Source: Roseateles_C aquae (lineage in GTDB: Bacteria; Pseudomonadota; Gammaproteobacteria; Burkholderiales; Burkholderiaceae_C). From it: 64,000 nt of DNA. The position numbers were made by a program, and so were the translations under genes. Position 1 is the first letter of the stretch; each line of letters begins with the position of its first letter. This document shows, one piece after another, positions 35,496 through 45,270 of this stretch. Location: positions 248,001-312,000 of the forward strand of contig NZ_JAVXZY010000004.1 of the NCBI RefSeq assembly GCF_032337115.1, given 5' to 3'. The notes under the pieces are model-generated. The model was not told the origin of the DNA and ran no database searches. It saw nothing but the letters and a program-made list of their open reading frames with translations.

Positions 35496-36730
35496 CCGCT
35501 CCCTTTCTGACAAGAAAACATGAGTGCTGCCGACGCTTGGCGGGCCGCCGCGCCGTGCCGCCAGGCCCGCCAGCCCAGCGGTAGCAGCAGGAGCAGCTGT
35601 ACCGCCGCAACTGTCAGCAGGCAGCCAGGCCAGGCGCCCCGGTCCCAGACCCAGGCGGGCAGCACAGCGCCGCAGGCTCCGCCAAGGTAGTAGGCCGACA
35701 GATAAATCCCTGCAGCGCGCCGCGCTGCCGCGGGGCAGCGACGCCCGACCAGTTCGGCCAGGCCAGCTTGTGCGACAAACACTGCCAACGCGAACAAGCC
35801 CAGCCCCAGCAGCAGCCAGGGCGTCTGCGCGCTCAGGCTCAGCAGCAGGCCCACCCAGCTCAGGCCCAGCGCGGCCAGCAGCAACCGCAGCACGCCACAA
35901 CGCCGCATCAGCCAGGGCGCCACGTGGACCAAGGCAGCCGAAGGCAGAAACAGCAGGTAAAGCGCTCCGACCTGTGACGCCGACCAATGCCACGGTGCGG
36001 CACTGAGTCGCGGCACGATGAAGCTGAACACCGATGCCTGAGCGAACAGCAGGCAGAAGCCCGCGGCAACCAGCGGGCGCATCGCTCGCCACAGCAGCGC
36101 CCAGCTCAGCGGCTCCTGCGTCACGGCGCTGTCGCGATCGCCGGCTGGCTGTCGAACGAGGTCAGCGGGCAGCAAGCGCCAGACCAGCAACGCCAGCAGC
36201 CCCTGCAACAGCGCCAAGCCGGCGAAGGCCCCCGGCCATTGCCAGGCCGGCAATAGCGCCGCCGGCAGAGCGCGCCCAAGCACGCCGCCAAGCACCGTGC
36301 CGCAGACATAGCTGGCGGACAGCGTGCGCCCACCCATCCCTTGCTGCAGCTGCGGCAGACTGCCCAGCAGGGCCGCCAGCACCAGCGGCAAGAGCAGGCC
36401 CTGCAGCAGCCGCAAGGTCAGCAATTCCATCTGGGTACGGCACAGACCCAACGCCACGCTGCTGACAGCCAAGCCCAGCAAGCCCAGCAGCAGCAACGGG
36501 CGCGGCGACCAGTGACTGGCCAGTGCGCAGCTGAACGGTGCCGTCAACGACAGCCCCAGCAGCGTCAGCATCAGCAGGCTGCCCGACTCGGCCAGGCTGA
36601 GGCCATAGCGCTGCTGCAGCGCGGGCAGCAAGGCCTGCGTGCAGTACAGCACCGCAAAGCTGGCCAGCGCCGCCAGCGTCACGGCCAGTTGCGCTTTCCA
36701 GGCCCTGTGCGGCTGCGCGGAGGTTGCCAT
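35492..36730 (-). CDS. MFS transporter (YnfM-like)
   Basis: 412 residues with twelve hydrophobic helices and short loops, the major facilitator pattern. N-terminal helices carry QALLPALQQRYGLS and LTAPFSCAL, as in YnfM/Cmx-type drug-efflux proteins. It probably exports a small molecule by proton antiport. The stop overlaps the dioxygenase start, so transport and oxidation are likely coupled functionally. AAGG lies nine bases before the ATG. It diverges from the LysR gene over a 70-bp AT-richer gap. Confidence 0.9.
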   Translation of the reverse strand: MATSAQPHRAWKAQLAVTLAALASFAVLYCTQALLPALQQRYGLSLAESGSLLMLTLLGLSLTAPFSCALASHWSPRPLLLLGLLGLAVSSVALGLCRTQMELLTLRLLQGLLLPLVLAALLGSLPQLQQGMGGRTLSASYVCGTVLGGVLGRALPAALLPAWQWPGAFAGLALLQGLLALLVWRLLPADLVRQPAGDRDSAVTQEPLSWALLWRAMRPLVAAGFCLLFAQASVFSFIVPRLSAAPWHWSASQVGALYLLFLPSAALVHVAPWLMRRCGVLRLLLAALGLSWVGLLLSLSAQTPWLLLGLGLFALAVFVAQAGLAELVGRRCPAAARRAAGIYLSAYYLGGACGAVLPAWVWDRGAWPGCLLTVAAVQLLLLLPLGWRAWRHGAAARQASAALMFSCQKGSG

Positions 36731-36800
36731 GCCACGACCTTAGGGCCTGGTGGCTTTGCTGTGAAATATCTTTAAATCAGCGCTGTGAGATGATTTTCGA
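36731..36800. promoter_or_regulatory. Divergent MFS/LysR promoter region
   Basis: The 70-bp gap has an AT-rich core (about 36752-36775, aaatatctttaaatc) unlike its surroundings, the expected place for a LysR operator and overlapping divergent promoters. No exact T-N11-A palindrome could be fixed with confidence. Confidence 0.4.
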
Positions 36801-37760
36801 ATGACGACGATCGCCACACGCCTGCCCGATCTGAAAAGCCTCAGCTGCTTCGTTGCCGTTGCCGAGGAGCTGCATTTCGGCCGGGCGGCACAGCGTCTGC
36901 ATCTGTCGCAGCCGCCGCTGAGTCAGCAGATCATCAAACTCGAACGCCTGCTCGGCTGCCAGCTGCTGCTGCGCGATCGCCGCTCGGTAACGCTGACGCC
37001 GGCCGGGCTCGAGTTGCTGAGTCATGCCCGACAGCTGCTGCAAGGTCTTGGCACAGCGGTGCAAGCCACGCGCCGCGTCGCCAGCGGCGAGGCCGGCGAG
37101 CTGAGGCTTGGCTATTCGGGCTCGGCGCTTTATTCCAGTCAGGCACTGGACGCGTTGGCCGCGTATAAATCTCGTTATCCCGCTGTCGATGTCCAGCTTC
37201 GCGAGGGCGTGACCCGCGCCCATGTCGACTCGGTACTGGCCGGCCGACTGGACCTGGCCTTCGTGCGCGGCACCTTGCCTATACAGGCCAGCGGACTGCA
37301 ACGCCTGCTGATCTCGCAGGAGCCCCTGCTGCTGGCGCTGCCGGTCGGCCATGCGTTGGCCGCCAGACGCTCGGTGCGCGTCGCCGAGCTGGCCGGACAG
37401 CCTTTCGTCGCCTTTGATCGCCAACGTGGCACGGCCCTCAACGAGCTGCTGAACCAGCTGTTCCATTCAGCCGGGGTCGAGGCCCAGGTGGTGATGCAAA
37501 GCAGCGAGATGGGCGCGCTGCTCGGCCTGGTCGCCGCCGGCGTCGGTCTGGCCATCGTGCCGCAGACGGTGGCCGGTCAGGCCCATGGCCACCTGCGCTT
37601 CGTGCCCTTGCGCGAAGCCGCCGCACGCATCGAGCTGCACCTGATTGCCGCCGCCCAGCCCTCGGCCGTCGCCGCGCATTTCATCGATCTGTGCACGGCG
37701 GTGCTCGGGACCGGCGGCAGGCGCCCGGAGCGCAGCAGCGGCCGAACGCCGCATCAATGA
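36801..37760 (+). CDS. LysR-type transcriptional regulator
   Basis: 319 residues. The winged HTH is at about 10-66 (FVAVAEELHFGRAAQRLHLSQ, then PPLSQQIIKLE), followed by a two-lobed effector domain (LRLGYSGSALY; GLVAAGVGLAIVP). It is divergent from the MFS/dioxygenase pair, the classic layout for a regulator of that pair responding to its substrate. The stop overlaps the end of the convergent binding-protein gene by seven bases. Confidence 0.94.
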   Translation: MTTIATRLPDLKSLSCFVAVAEELHFGRAAQRLHLSQPPLSQQIIKLERLLGCQLLLRDRRSVTLTPAGLELLSHARQLLQGLGTAVQATRRVASGEAGELRLGYSGSALYSSQALDALAAYKSRYPAVDVQLREGVTRAHVDSVLAGRLDLAFVRGTLPIQASGLQRLLISQEPLLLALPVGHALAARRSVRVAELAGQPFVAFDRQRGTALNELLNQLFHSAGVEAQVVMQSSEMGALLGLVAAGVGLAIVPQTVAGQAHGHLRFVPLREAAARIELHLIAAAQPSAVAAHFIDLCTAVLGTGGRRPERSSGRTPHQ

Positions 37761-39187
37761 ATCGTTGATCCGAACAGCAAAGCCTGCAGCTCACCGCTGC
37801 GCTTCATCTCGCTCATCGCCCGCCCCAATGCGCTAGCTTCGGCTTCCAGCCCGGGCGCCAGCCACAGGTAGACATCACGTCGTTCGACGATCTCCGCCTG
37901 CAGCTGGCCCACCAGCTCCTTCTCGCCAATCCAGCGCCCGGTCACATCGGTCGCCACCAGGCAGGCGTCCAGATGACGCCGCGCCACCATCCGGGCGCAG
38001 GTCAGCGGATTGAGCACCAGGAGCCGCCGGCTGAAGTCACGACTCAAGCCATCGAGTTCACGATAGCCATTGGGCACACCCAGACGCAGCGATTTGAAGC
38101 TTTCCAGCGTTCGGCCCGGCGGGCTGTTGCTCGGGGTCAGCAGCATGATGGTGGTCTGCGCGTAGGCCGGGTCGACGCGCAGCGCTCCCGGATAGCTCTG
38201 CGCGAACACGCTCAGCCGTCCCATATCGCCATCAAAATCGCCGGCGCGGAATTCCATCATCGCTCGCTCGGCAGGGCGCCAGGCCAGCGAGTAGCTCAGC
38301 CCCGCACGCTCGAACAGCTGATCGAACAGCTTGCGCAGCAGCGCCGCGTCGCTGCGTTCACTCGGCACCATTGACACTAGGCGCAGCTGCCGCGGTGGGC
38401 GGGGCAGCAAACCGCTCCAAGTGGCGTCCTCGGCAAGGCTGGGCAACACGCTCTCCAGATAGCGATGCAGAGCGCCGCTTTCACGCGCGGTGCCAAGCTG
38501 ACGGGCAAAGGTCAGCCGCGGCCGGGCCGCGACCAGCAGGCCCTGCACCAGACTTGGCTGGCGCCGCTTGAAATGATTCAGGGTCGCCGCCTGCAGCAGT
38601 GCGACATCGGTGCCGCCCTCGTGCAGCAGCTGCAGGCAGGCCAGTTCGCTGGGCGCATCGACGCGGCGCACCTTGCCCGCCGCGATCAGCCATTCCAGGT
38701 CCGGCAGGCGGTGTCCGGGCAGACTGCAGACGGTACGCCCGGCCAGTGACAAGCCACCATCCAGATAGTCCGCCGGATCGGTTGCACGGGAGACAACCAG
38801 GTCGGCGTCCTGCATGAACGCTGCCGTCCAACGGGTGCCACGCTCCTTGTCCGCGCCCAGCCAATGCGGATTGGCCCAGGCCAGCACGCCATGCCATGCC
38901 GGCTTGGCCAGCATCCGCTCAAGCTCCTGACGCTGGATGGGGGTCGCAATGAACAGATAGCGCCCCGCGGAGCGCTGGCTCAGCCACTCGGCCAGGCCGA
39001 CCGTCAGATTGCCGGCCGAAACGGCATCAAACGGCGGGTCGACATAGTAGGTATACAAGGGCAGCCGCTCGGTCGCCTGTACCGACGGGGCCAGCAGCAG
39101 CAGGGCCAGCCAGAGCCGGCGACGCCAGCGCGCGCAAGCAGCGAGAAGTTTGCTGGCGCCGATTGGGAAACGCTGGCAGGAGTCCAT
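37754..39187 (-). CDS. Tandem periplasmic substrate-binding protein (two SBP domains)
   Basis: The 477-residue protein begins with a basic signal region and hydrophobic helix ending VQATERLP. Two family-3-like binding domains follow: one opening LYTYYVDPPFDAV and a second from about 285 opening LRLVSMVPSERSD with GDFDGDMGRLSVFAQSYPG. Duplicated binding domains without transporter genes are often sensory or scavenging. The start at 39187 places the signal near the N-terminus; an upstream in-frame start at 39265 adds 26 residues. The ligand is unknown. Confidence 0.78.
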   Translation of the reverse strand: MDSCQRFPIGASKLLAACARWRRRLWLALLLLAPSVQATERLPLYTYYVDPPFDAVSAGNLTVGLAEWLSQRSAGRYLFIATPIQRQELERMLAKPAWHGVLAWANPHWLGADKERGTRWTAAFMQDADLVVSRATDPADYLDGGLSLAGRTVCSLPGHRLPDLEWLIAAGKVRRVDAPSELACLQLLHEGGTDVALLQAATLNHFKRRQPSLVQGLLVAARPRLTFARQLGTARESGALHRYLESVLPSLAEDATWSGLLPRPPRQLRLVSMVPSERSDAALLRKLFDQLFERAGLSYSLAWRPAERAMMEFRAGDFDGDMGRLSVFAQSYPGALRVDPAYAQTTIMLLTPSNSPPGRTLESFKSLRLGVPNGYRELDGLSRDFSRRLLVLNPLTCARMVARRHLDACLVATDVTGRWIGEKELVGQLQAEIVERRDVYLWLAPGLEAEASALGRAMSEMKRSGELQALLFGSTIH

Positions 39188-39274
39188 GCGCGAGCAGCCA
39201 GGAAGAGCGAGCGACAACGCCCGCCCCGACTCTAGCAGGCTCCCTGCCGGGCGCGCCGGCGGCACTGCGCGGGT

Positions 39275-39667
39275 TCAGCGCGTCGGCAGCCGCCACATCC
39301 AGGCCGCGACGCAAGCGCAGCAGGCCGCCGGCAGCCAGCACCAGGCCAGCGGCAGGCGATAGGCGGCCAGGGCGGAGCCGAACGTCATCATCGCCCAGGC
39401 CAGCTGCTTGGCACGCAGCGGGATGGCACGGTGGTCACGCCAGTTGCGCACCATCGGACCGAACCTCGGGTGACCGAGCAGCCAGGCCTCGCAACGCGCG
39501 CTACCGCGCGCAAAGCACACGGCCGCAAGCAGTACGAATGGCGTCGTCGGCAATAGCGGCAGGAAGATGCCCACGACGCCCAGCAGCAGGCTCAGCAGGC
39601 CGGCCAGTACCCAGAGCAGGCGTTGCCAGAGCTTGCCCTGGCGGCTTGTCAGCGGCGCATCGGTCAT
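39275..39667 (-). CDS. DUF454/YbaN family inner-membrane protein
   Basis: 130 residues with three hydrophobic helices. The diagnostic GIFLPLLPTTPFVLLAAVCFARGS and RNWRDHRAIP of the YbaN family are present (here split by helices). The function of the family is unknown. The ATG at 39667 is used; a TTG two codons upstream is also in frame. It lies 57 bp beyond the rep stop on the same strand. Confidence 0.9.
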   Translation of the reverse strand: MTDAPLTSRQGKLWQRLLWVLAGLLSLLLGVVGIFLPLLPTTPFVLLAAVCFARGSARCEAWLLGHPRFGPMVRNWRDHRAIPLRAKQLAWAMMTFGSALAAYRLPLAWCWLPAACCACVAAWMWRLPTR

Positions 39668-39724
39668 CGCCAAATCATCGCACGGGCAAGCACCGCCACG
39701 GGGCTGAGCCGCTACCGCGCCGGC

Positions 39725-41788
39725 TCAAGGCTTCTCCGCCTGCGCCGCCGCCGAGGCCGCCCCCTTCGCCGCGAAGGCCTCGCGCAGCTTCTTGAGCTTC
39801 TCGCGCGGATCTTCACGCGTGCCGCCCTCGTTCAGCTTCATCTCGGCGATGAAGCGGCTGGGAATGCCCATAACCATTTCGCGGGCCTTCTTGCGCCGGC
39901 GCAGCGTGCTGACGGCCAGCGTGGTGCGGGCGCGGGTGATGCCCACATACATCAGCCGGCGTTCTTCTTCGAGGCGCTGCGGCGTCATTTCCTCGTCGTC
40001 GGCCTTGAAGGGCAAGAGGCCTTCATTGACGCCGGCCAGGAAGACATGCGGCCACTCCAGACCCTTGGAGGCGTGCAGCGTGGTCAGCACGACCTGGTCT
40101 TGCTCGTCGCCGCGCTCGGCCAGCGACAAAATAACGCTGATGGTCTGCGCCACCTGCAGCACCGTCTGCTTGGGCTCCTCGAAGGTGGCGCCGCCTTCCT
40201 GGCTGATCTGGCCACCGCAGCGCTTGGCCACCCAGTCGATGAAGTCCAGCACATTGTTCCAGCGCGCCGCGGCGGCCTTCTCGTTCTCTTCGTTGTCGTA
40301 GAGGTGCTGCTCGTAGCCGATGTCCTTCAGCCATTCCAGCATCAGCGCCTTGGCTTCCTCGGCACCGGCGGTGTTGCGGGCGCGGTATTCGAAGTCGTTG
40401 ATGTAGCGGCCGAACTCGTGCAGCGAGCCGATGGCCTTTTTGCTCAGCACGGTGATCAGCGAATCGGAGAACAGCGCCTCGTACATGCTGATCTTCCACT
40501 TGCCGGCAAACTGGCTCAGCGAGCCCAAGGTCTGGTGGCCGATGCCGCGCTTGGGCGTGGTGATGGCGCGCAGGAAAGCGGGATCATCGTCCTGATTGAC
40601 CAGCAGGCGCAGCCAGGCGCAGAGATCCTTGATCTCGCTCTTGTCGAAGAAGCTCTGGCCGCCGCTGACCTTGTAGGGAATCTCGGCGCGGCGCAGCGCC
40701 TGCTCGAAGATCCGCGCCTGGTGGTTGGCACGGTAGAGGATGGCGAAATCGGAGAACTTCACCGCGCCGGCATTGGCGCGGATTGCCTGGATGCGGGCCA
40801 CGGCGCGCTCGGCCTCGTGCTCCTCGCCGTCGGCCTCGACCAGGGCAACCGGCTCGCCGTCGCCATACTCGCTCCACAGCTTTTTCTGGAACAGCTTGGG
40901 GTTGGTCGCGATGACGTTGTTGGCGGCACGCAGGATGGCGCCGGTGGAGCGGTAGTTCTGCTCCAGCGGAATCACCTTGAGCTGCGGGAAATCAACCGGC
41001 AGGCGCTTCAGGTTTTCGATCGTCGCGCCGCGCCAGCCGTAGATGCTCTGGTCATCGTCGCCCACGGCGGTGAACATGGCGCGCTCGCCCACCAATTGCT
41101 TGAGCAGCTCGTACTGCACCGCATTGGTGTCCTGGTATTCGTCGACCAGCACATAGCGCAGTTGGTCCTGCCATTTGCCGCGCGCCTCGGCGTCTTCGGT
41201 CAGCAGCTTCAGCGGCAGGCTGATCAGGTCGTCGAAATCGACCGCCTGATAGGCCGCCAGCCGTTCCTGATAGCGGCCCATCACGACGGCGGCGACGCGC
41301 TCGTTGTCGTCCTTGGCCGCGCGCATCGCCTGTTCGGCATTCAGGCCCATGTTCTTCCACAGCGAGATCGTCCACTGCCAGGAACGCGCCTGGTTGGCGT
41401 CCGTTGTGCCGCCGGCGTCGCGCAGCACGCCCAGCACGTCGTCGCTGTCGAGAATCGAGAACTGCTCCTTCAGGCCGACCCGTGTGCCCTCGGCGCGCAA
41501 GAGGCGCACGCCCAGCGAGTGAAAGGTCGAGATCGCCAGATCCTTGGCCGCGCGCGCGCCGACCATGGCCTTGGCCCGCTCGCGCATTTCCTGCGCGGCC
41601 TTGTTGGTGAAGGTGATGGCCGCGATGTGCTTGGCCTGGTAGCCGGCCTGCAGCAAGCGGGCGATCTTGGTCGTGATCACCCGCGTCTTGCCCGAGCCCG
41701 CGCCGGCAATCACCAGGCAGGGGCCATGCAGATGATGAACCGCCTCCAGCTGGGCGGGGTTCAGGGTGGCGGCGGGATCGGCAGACAT
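39725..41788 (-). CDS. rep: ATP-dependent DNA helicase Rep
   Basis: The 687-residue SF1A 3'-5' helicase helps replication forks pass protein blocks. Motifs run in order: Walker A GAGSGKTR (about 28-35), Ia TFTNKAA, II VDEYQDTN, III DDDQSIYGWRGA, IV LEQNYRST and VI VGITRARTT. The N-terminus LNPAQLEAVHHLHGPCLVIAG is closest to Rep rather than UvrD or PcrA. Length is normal. No ribosome-binding site is obvious before the ATG at 41788, which lies 47 bp after the upstream gene. Confidence 0.93.
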   Translation of the reverse strand: MSADPAATLNPAQLEAVHHLHGPCLVIAGAGSGKTRVITTKIARLLQAGYQAKHIAAITFTNKAAQEMRERAKAMVGARAAKDLAISTFHSLGVRLLRAEGTRVGLKEQFSILDSDDVLGVLRDAGGTTDANQARSWQWTISLWKNMGLNAEQAMRAAKDDNERVAAVVMGRYQERLAAYQAVDFDDLISLPLKLLTEDAEARGKWQDQLRYVLVDEYQDTNAVQYELLKQLVGERAMFTAVGDDDQSIYGWRGATIENLKRLPVDFPQLKVIPLEQNYRSTGAILRAANNVIATNPKLFQKKLWSEYGDGEPVALVEADGEEHEAERAVARIQAIRANAGAVKFSDFAILYRANHQARIFEQALRRAEIPYKVSGGQSFFDKSEIKDLCAWLRLLVNQDDDPAFLRAITTPKRGIGHQTLGSLSQFAGKWKISMYEALFSDSLITVLSKKAIGSLHEFGRYINDFEYRARNTAGAEEAKALMLEWLKDIGYEQHLYDNEENEKAAAARWNNVLDFIDWVAKRCGGQISQEGGATFEEPKQTVLQVAQTISVILSLAERGDEQDQVVLTTLHASKGLEWPHVFLAGVNEGLLPFKADDEEMTPQRLEEERRLMYVGITRARTTLAVSTLRRRKKAREMVMGIPSRFIAEMKLNEGGTREDPREKLKKLREAFAAKGAASAAAQAEKP

Positions 41789-41835
41789 CGCGGGTCAGAG
41801 AGGGCGGGCCGCTGGGGCAGCGCGGCGGTCGCGCA

Positions 41836-44430
41836 TCATAAACGCCGCCCTGCCGGTGGCTCGACGCCGGCCGGCGCCCGCAGCGTCAGCGCCAGCAGGC
41901 TGGCCGCATAGAACATGAAGGCGACACGGGGCACATCGAGCAGGCTGTCGAACAGACCGACCAGATGGAAGCCCAGCAGCGCCGCGGCCAGCGCCGGCGC
42001 CAGCGGATGAGCGCGCGCCGCGCCAAGGGTCAGCCGCGCCATCCCGACGACGCTGAGCAGGCCCAGCAGCAGCAGGCCGAGCAGGCCCTGTTCGATCAGC
42101 TGATGCAGGGCCATGTTCTTGGCATGCCAGGGCAGGTGATAGCGGTCGCTGGACGAGAACCAGTGTGCGCCCTGCTCGGCGAAGTCGCCGTTGGCCAGCA
42201 GCTGGCGGCCGCTGTCGTCCTTCAGGCTGAGCTCGGCGATATCGACCTCGGCGCCCGGCGTGTCGACGCTGATCGAGAACATCTGCAGCCGCGGCGCGTA
42301 CCAGTCGCCTCGCAGACCCTGGGCGCGGCCCAGCTCGATCTTGAAGTCCTGCCATTGCCCACCGCCCTTGAGCTTGACCGGCTTGACCAGGCAGCCGGCC
42401 GCATACAGCAGATGCTTGGGGCAGACCTCGGCACTGAGCTGCAGATCGGCGGCGGCGCGCGCACGACCGCTGAGACTGACCAGGCCATGGGCCTCGTCAA
42501 TCCGCTGGCTGACGCGGAACAGCTCGCCCCAGCCCAGCATGTGCTTGCCGCCAGACAGCGCCAGGAAGTGGCGGCCGCTGTCGTCCTGCTTGAAGCGGTA
42601 GTCGCCGGTGTGCCAGGTCGGCGGGCCGGAGAAGAAATGCGTGGCGGTGAAGCGGCCCAGGCCCTTGCCCAGCAGCCAGTCCTCGCGGCTGTCCAGCATG
42701 CCCAGGCCATCGCGCCAGTGCGACTTGCGGCCCTCCAGATCGACGCTGGCGCTGGCCACCCGGCTGCCCAGGTAGTCGCCACCGGCCATCACGCCGAGCA
42801 GCCCGCCCATCAGCACCAATGCCGCCAGGCCCAGCACCTGGCGCCGCCACGCCGGCTGCTGGTGGCCGTCATCTGAAACAGGCCTGCGGGATGCCGGCGG
42901 CGCCGGCAGCAGCAGGGCCAGCGGCCACAACAGCGCCGCGCCGAGCAGGGGCCAGGCCGCCTTGGCCAGCATCAACGGGCCGGCCCAGTAGCCACAAACG
43001 ATGGCCACGCCACCAACCGCCCAGCACCAGGCCATGGCCTCCAGCGCACCGGCAAAGGCCTGCAAGGCTTCGCCCAAACGCTGGCGCTGCAGGCGCAGCG
43101 CCCAGGCCACCGCCAGCGCGAGGCTGAAGAGCAGATAGCCCCCCTTGGGCAACCACAGCGCCAGGGGCCAGCTCAGCGCCAGCAGCGCCAGGCCGCCAAG
43201 CGCACCAAGCGCGAAGGCGATCAGGCGCTGGGCCGGCGTGCCCTGGCGCAGATCGGCGGGCAGGCTGAACAGCAGCGGCATGCACAGCAGCAGGCCCAGC
43301 ATGCCGCGGTAGCCGCCAATTGGAAACAGCTGCACCGCAAAGATCGCAAAGCCGGCCAGCGACAGCAGCAGCGGCAGGTTCAGCGGCACGCCATCGGGCA
43401 CGGCCGCCGCCGTCGTCGTCTTCAGCAAGGCGGCGGCCGGCCGTCTGGCGGCACGCTGCTGCCAGGCCCGCAAGGCCAGGCCCAGCGCCAGTGAGACCGG
43501 CACGGCCAGGAACACGCCGCGCGAAAAGCTGGTGATGGCGGCATAGACGCCCAGCGCGTTGAGCAGCAGCAGCGCGGCGAATGGGCGCGGGCGGCGCTCG
43601 TCCAGCAGGGCCAGCAGTGCAAACGGCAGCGTCAGCGCCAGGCAACCGTCCAGCGCCGCGCCGCCGATATGCATCTCCCAGAACAGGCCGGTGGTGCGGT
43701 AGTCGCTGGAGAAATTGATGAAGCCCGGAAAGGCCACCCGCTCCCACACGGCCGCCAGGCTGGCCCCGGCCAGCGCCGCCCACATCGCGCCGCGCAGACC
43801 GTGGTTCAAGGCCTGCGGCTCGGCATCGCTGCCGCGTATCCAGAGCGGCAGCAGCAGCAGGGCCCACAGCAGGGGCTTGGCCAGGCGCACGCTGTTCATC
43901 GCCTCGTGATAGCCCTGGTACCAGCCGAACTGCCAGCCGCCGGCGTCCTGCAGGCCCCGCCACAAGGCCAGCAGCAGCGCCAGCGCCAGGATCAGCATGA
44001 ACAGCTTGCCGCTGCCGCTGGCGCGCAGCACCCGGCGCCACACCGGCACCCGCGGCGGTTCCGCCCGCTGTGCAGCACGTGCATAGGCGCCGGCCGCCGT
44101 GGCCAGCACCAGCAGGTCCATCTCCTCAAAGGTGATCCAGCCACTCCAGGGGGCGAAGCCGATCAACGGCAGCAAGCCCAGGCAGAGCAGCGGCCACAGC
44201 GACCAGAACCGCCAGCCCAAGCCCGCGCCGAGCAGCACGCCCAGGACGGCAGCCACGCGACCCAGCGGGTAATGGCCGGCCAGCGCGAGCGCCGCGGCGA
44301 AGCAGATGAAGGCCATCAGCGCAGAAATCCCGCGCGACAGCGGGCCGGACGATGCAGAAGTCATGGAGTGATGCGGCAAGGAGACGGCGGGCCGAGGCGA
44401 ACGCCTCGCCCGCATTGTGGCCTTGTTCAT
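41836..44430 (-). CDS. O-antigen ligase-like polytopic membrane protein
   Basis: Up to 864 residues. About twelve or more helices include FWEMHIGGAALDG and ITSFSRG, the periplasmic loop and Arg motif of the Wzy/WaaL O-antigen polymerase/ligase fold. Between the last helix groups sits a soluble segment of about 200 residues (roughly 560-780) with a beta-rich, carbohydrate-binding-like pattern, then LPWHAKNMALHQLIEQG, the second conserved ligase motif. This insertion makes it twice the usual size. The start is uncertain: 44430, 44415 (AAGG nearby) or 44364. It is probably involved in polysaccharide or glycoprotein assembly. No other glycan genes are adjacent. Confidence 0.75.
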   Translation of the reverse strand: MNKATMRARRSPRPAVSLPHHSMTSASSGPLSRGISALMAFICFAAALALAGHYPLGRVAAVLGVLLGAGLGWRFWSLWPLLCLGLLPLIGFAPWSGWITFEEMDLLVLATAAGAYARAAQRAEPPRVPVWRRVLRASGSGKLFMLILALALLLALWRGLQDAGGWQFGWYQGYHEAMNSVRLAKPLLWALLLLPLWIRGSDAEPQALNHGLRGAMWAALAGASLAAVWERVAFPGFINFSSDYRTTGLFWEMHIGGAALDGCLALTLPFALLALLDERRPRPFAALLLLNALGVYAAITSFSRGVFLAVPVSLALGLALRAWQQRAARRPAAALLKTTTAAAVPDGVPLNLPLLLSLAGFAIFAVQLFPIGGYRGMLGLLLCMPLLFSLPADLRQGTPAQRLIAFALGALGGLALLALSWPLALWLPKGGYLLFSLALAVAWALRLQRQRLGEALQAFAGALEAMAWCWAVGGVAIVCGYWAGPLMLAKAAWPLLGAALLWPLALLLPAPPASRRPVSDDGHQQPAWRRQVLGLAALVLMGGLLGVMAGGDYLGSRVASASVDLEGRKSHWRDGLGMLDSREDWLLGKGLGRFTATHFFSGPPTWHTGDYRFKQDDSGRHFLALSGGKHMLGWGELFRVSQRIDEAHGLVSLSGRARAAADLQLSAEVCPKHLLYAAGCLVKPVKLKGGGQWQDFKIELGRAQGLRGDWYAPRLQMFSISVDTPGAEVDIAELSLKDDSGRQLLANGDFAEQGAHWFSSSDRYHLPWHAKNMALHQLIEQGLLGLLLLGLLSVVGMARLTLGAARAHPLAPALAAALLGFHLVGLFDSLLDVPRVAFMFYAASLLALTLRAPAGVEPPAGRRL

Positions 44431-44502
44431 GCTTCACGTATGCTGGGCCAGTCGCTGCAAACCCCTCGAGGGTGCCCCGCAACCGCCACATCAGGGACAG
44501 GC

Positions 44503-45270
44503 ATGGTCACCAGCTTTCGTGCCCGACGAGGACATTGCCTGCTGGCCTTGCTGCTGCACGTCGGCGCAAGCATGGCGGCCACCGACTTGCTGGTGGTGGG
44601 CACCAGCTTCCCGCAGCTGTTCATGGCCGGTGCCAACGGTCGCATCGAGGGCATGGCAATCGAATTGCTGGAACAGCTGGCGGCCAGCCAGCAGCTGCAT
44701 TTGCGCTATGAGCTGCTGCCCTGGGCGCGTGCGCAGCTGATGGTCGAGCGTGGCGAGGCCGATGTGCTGGTCGGCCCCTACCGCACACCGGAACGCGAGC
44801 AGCGCTTCTTGTTCAGCCAGCAAGCCTTCTACGAGGATGAGCTGATCTTCTACGCCCGGCGCGGCCGCTGCGGCCAATGGCAGGGCCGCTTGGAGGAGTT
44901 GCAGCCGGGCAGCGTGGCCCAGGTGCAGGGCTGGGCCTATGGCGAGGCCTTCGAGCAGGCCCGCGCGCGCCTGAAACCGACCGTGGTCCGCGATCTCGAC
45001 GTGGGCGCCAAGATGCTGGCCTTGGGGCGCATCCAACTGCTGGCCAGCAATGAACGCAACACCCGGCCGGTCTTGCAGTCGCTCGGGCTGAGCACCCAGC
45101 TCGAGCCTTGCGCCCAGCCGCTGGGCCTGTTGCAAGGTCATTTCGCCTTTCCGCGCACGGCGCATGGCGAAGCGCTGCGCCAGCAGTTCGACGCCGGCCT
45201 GCGCCGCCTCGGCAGCGGCACCTTGCTGCGCGAGCTGGCGCAGCGCTGGCAGGTCAGGATTCCGGACTGA
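44503..45270 (+). CDS. Periplasmic solute-binding protein, family 3
   Basis: 255 residues: signal peptide to about MAA (25), then the family-3 pattern with GMAIELLEQLA, the EADVLVGPYRTPERE loop typical of amino-acid-binding proteins, and a C-terminal lobe ending LAQRWQVRIPD. AGGGACAGG lies just upstream of the ATG. There are no adjacent permease or ATPase genes. It is divergent from the O-antigen-ligase-like gene and convergent, with a 17-bp overlap, with the kinase-like gene. Confidence 0.85.
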   Translation: MVTSFRARRGHCLLALLLHVGASMAATDLLVVGTSFPQLFMAGANGRIEGMAIELLEQLAASQQLHLRYELLPWARAQLMVERGEADVLVGPYRTPEREQRFLFSQQAFYEDELIFYARRGRCGQWQGRLEELQPGSVAQVQGWAYGEAFEQARARLKPTVVRDLDVGAKMLALGRIQLLASNERNTRPVLQSLGLSTQLEPCAQPLGLLQGHFAFPRTAHGEALRQQFDAGLRRLGSGTLLRELAQRWQVRIPD

